Assembly (NCBI RefSeq): GCF_900129845.1
Contig: NZ_FQXB01000007.1
Span: 62,001 to 126,000 of the forward strand
DNA from: Cognatiyoonia sediminum
GTDB lineage: Bacteria; Pseudomonadota; Alphaproteobacteria; Rhodobacterales; Rhodobacteraceae
Direction: 5' to 3'
Length of the DNA: 64,000 bases
Part shown: piece after piece, positions 63,647 to 64,000 of the stretch
How positions within the stretch are numbered: the first letter of the stretch is position 1
Layout of the letters: each line of letters begins with the position of its first letter
Made by a program: the position numbers and the translations under genes
The notes under the pieces: generated by a model
What the model was told of the DNA's origin: nothing
What the model saw: the letters and a program-made list of their open reading frames with translations, nothing else
The model's database searches: none

Positions 63647-64000
63647 TCACCAATCTTCCCGAACAACTGTCCGTGTCTTGATCGGCAGCTTCATCGCTGC
63701 AAGGCGCAGGGCCTCACGGGCGATGGGCTCTGGAACACCGTCGATCTCGAACATGATGCGGCCTGGTTTGACCTTGGCTGTCCACCGATCCACGGACCCC
63801 TTACCTTTACCCATCCGAACTTCGATCGGCTTGGCCGATACAGGTACATCTGGGAAGATGCGGATCCATACGCGGCCCTGACGCTTCATCTGACGCGTCA
63901 TGGCACGACGGGCGGCTTCGATCTGACGGGCAGAGATACGCTCAGGCTCTAGAGCCTTCAATCCGTATGTTCCGAAGTTCAGATCTGATCCACCTTTGGC
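63647..64000 (-). CDS. rplP: Ribosomal protein uL16, C-terminal part (runs off the right edge)
   Basis: Partial: 117 residues, from [20 protein letters not shown] onward. Then [40 protein letters not shown] and [20 protein letters not shown]. About 20 N-terminal residues lie outside. 50S protein; normally followed directly by rpmC, here by a terminator and an unrelated 5.7 kb stretch. Confidence 0.97.
   Translation of the reverse strand, partial: AKGGSDLNFGTYGLKALEPERISARQIEAARRAMTRQMKRQGRVWIRIFPDVPVSAKPIEVRMGKGKGSVDRWTAKVKPGRIMFEIDGVPEPIAREALRLAAMKLPIKTRTVVREDW

Noticed and set aside
1-64000. CRISPR array, rRNA operon, insertion sequence or complete prophage
   Set aside because: No regularly spaced direct repeats, no rRNA sequence, no transposase and no structural phage genes were found; the only recombinase is the tyrosine integrase at 8.8-10.0 kb.

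Overview
The window looks like chromosome from a marine alphaproteobacterium of the Rhodobacteraceae (Roseobacter group). The evidence is a DMSP lyase of the DddP type at the left edge, the Aap-type general amino-acid transporter, a LuxI/LuxR pair, a short-form adenylate kinase, an ATP12 chaperone and the typical rpmH-rnpA-yidD and spc ribosomal gene order. Base composition is moderate in G+C, with AT-richer patches around accessory genes. This assignment is an inference from gene content, not from a database search.

Layout. 1-6.6 kb: a reverse-strand methylated-osmolyte cluster (MttB-family methyltransferase, dimethylglycine/sarcosine dehydrogenase, GbdR-like regulator, dddP) with a divergent LysR regulator. 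6.9-10.2 kb: remnant of an integrative element at a tRNA-Arg gene (tyrosine integrase, AlpA-type excisionase, helix-turn-helix protein, and a gene pair of unknown function). The 3' end of the helix-turn-helix gene carries four GTTC-N7-GAAC inverted repeats. 10.3-13.8 kb: orphan histidine kinase, MerA/Lpd-like flavoprotein and TVP38 membrane protein in one operon. 14.1-14.9 kb: rpmH-rnpA-yidD. 15-26.2 kb: an accessory stretch separating these from ttcA and yidC. It holds a SulP transporter, a formylglycine-generating enzyme and an arylsulfatase (a sulfate-ester module), an ArsR/permease pair, hydrolases, and two genes broken by single stop codons. 26.3-33.3 kb: ttcA, yidC-MOSC-engB-argB, a ferredoxin-like protein, a SixA-like phosphatase and small exported or membrane proteins. 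34.2-38.6 kb: aapJQMP. 38.8-43.6 kb: ATP12 chaperone, RluA synthase, crcB, rarA, luxI, luxR.

43.9-57.8 kb and the right edge: the ribosomal block, read on the reverse strand (rplP | rpmC rpsQ rplN rplX rplE rpsN rpsH rplF rplR rpsE rpmD | rplO secY adk rpsM rpsK rpoA rplQ). It is cut in two places by unrelated genes. About 5.7 kb (lipoprotein, Doc-toxin remnant, 2OG-Fe(II) oxygenase, OsmC, esterase, YHS pseudogene, DUF4345, TetR) lies between rplP and rpmC. About 3.9 kb (ilvA and a Zur-type COG0523-DUF1826 zinc pair) lies between rpmD and rplO. Terminators and sigma-70-like promoters at the cut edges indicate that each piece is transcribed on its own.

Several genes look degraded: a DUF1254 protein, an APCDD1-like exported protein, another exported protein and a YHS protein each carry one stop or frameshift with the reading frame otherwise intact.
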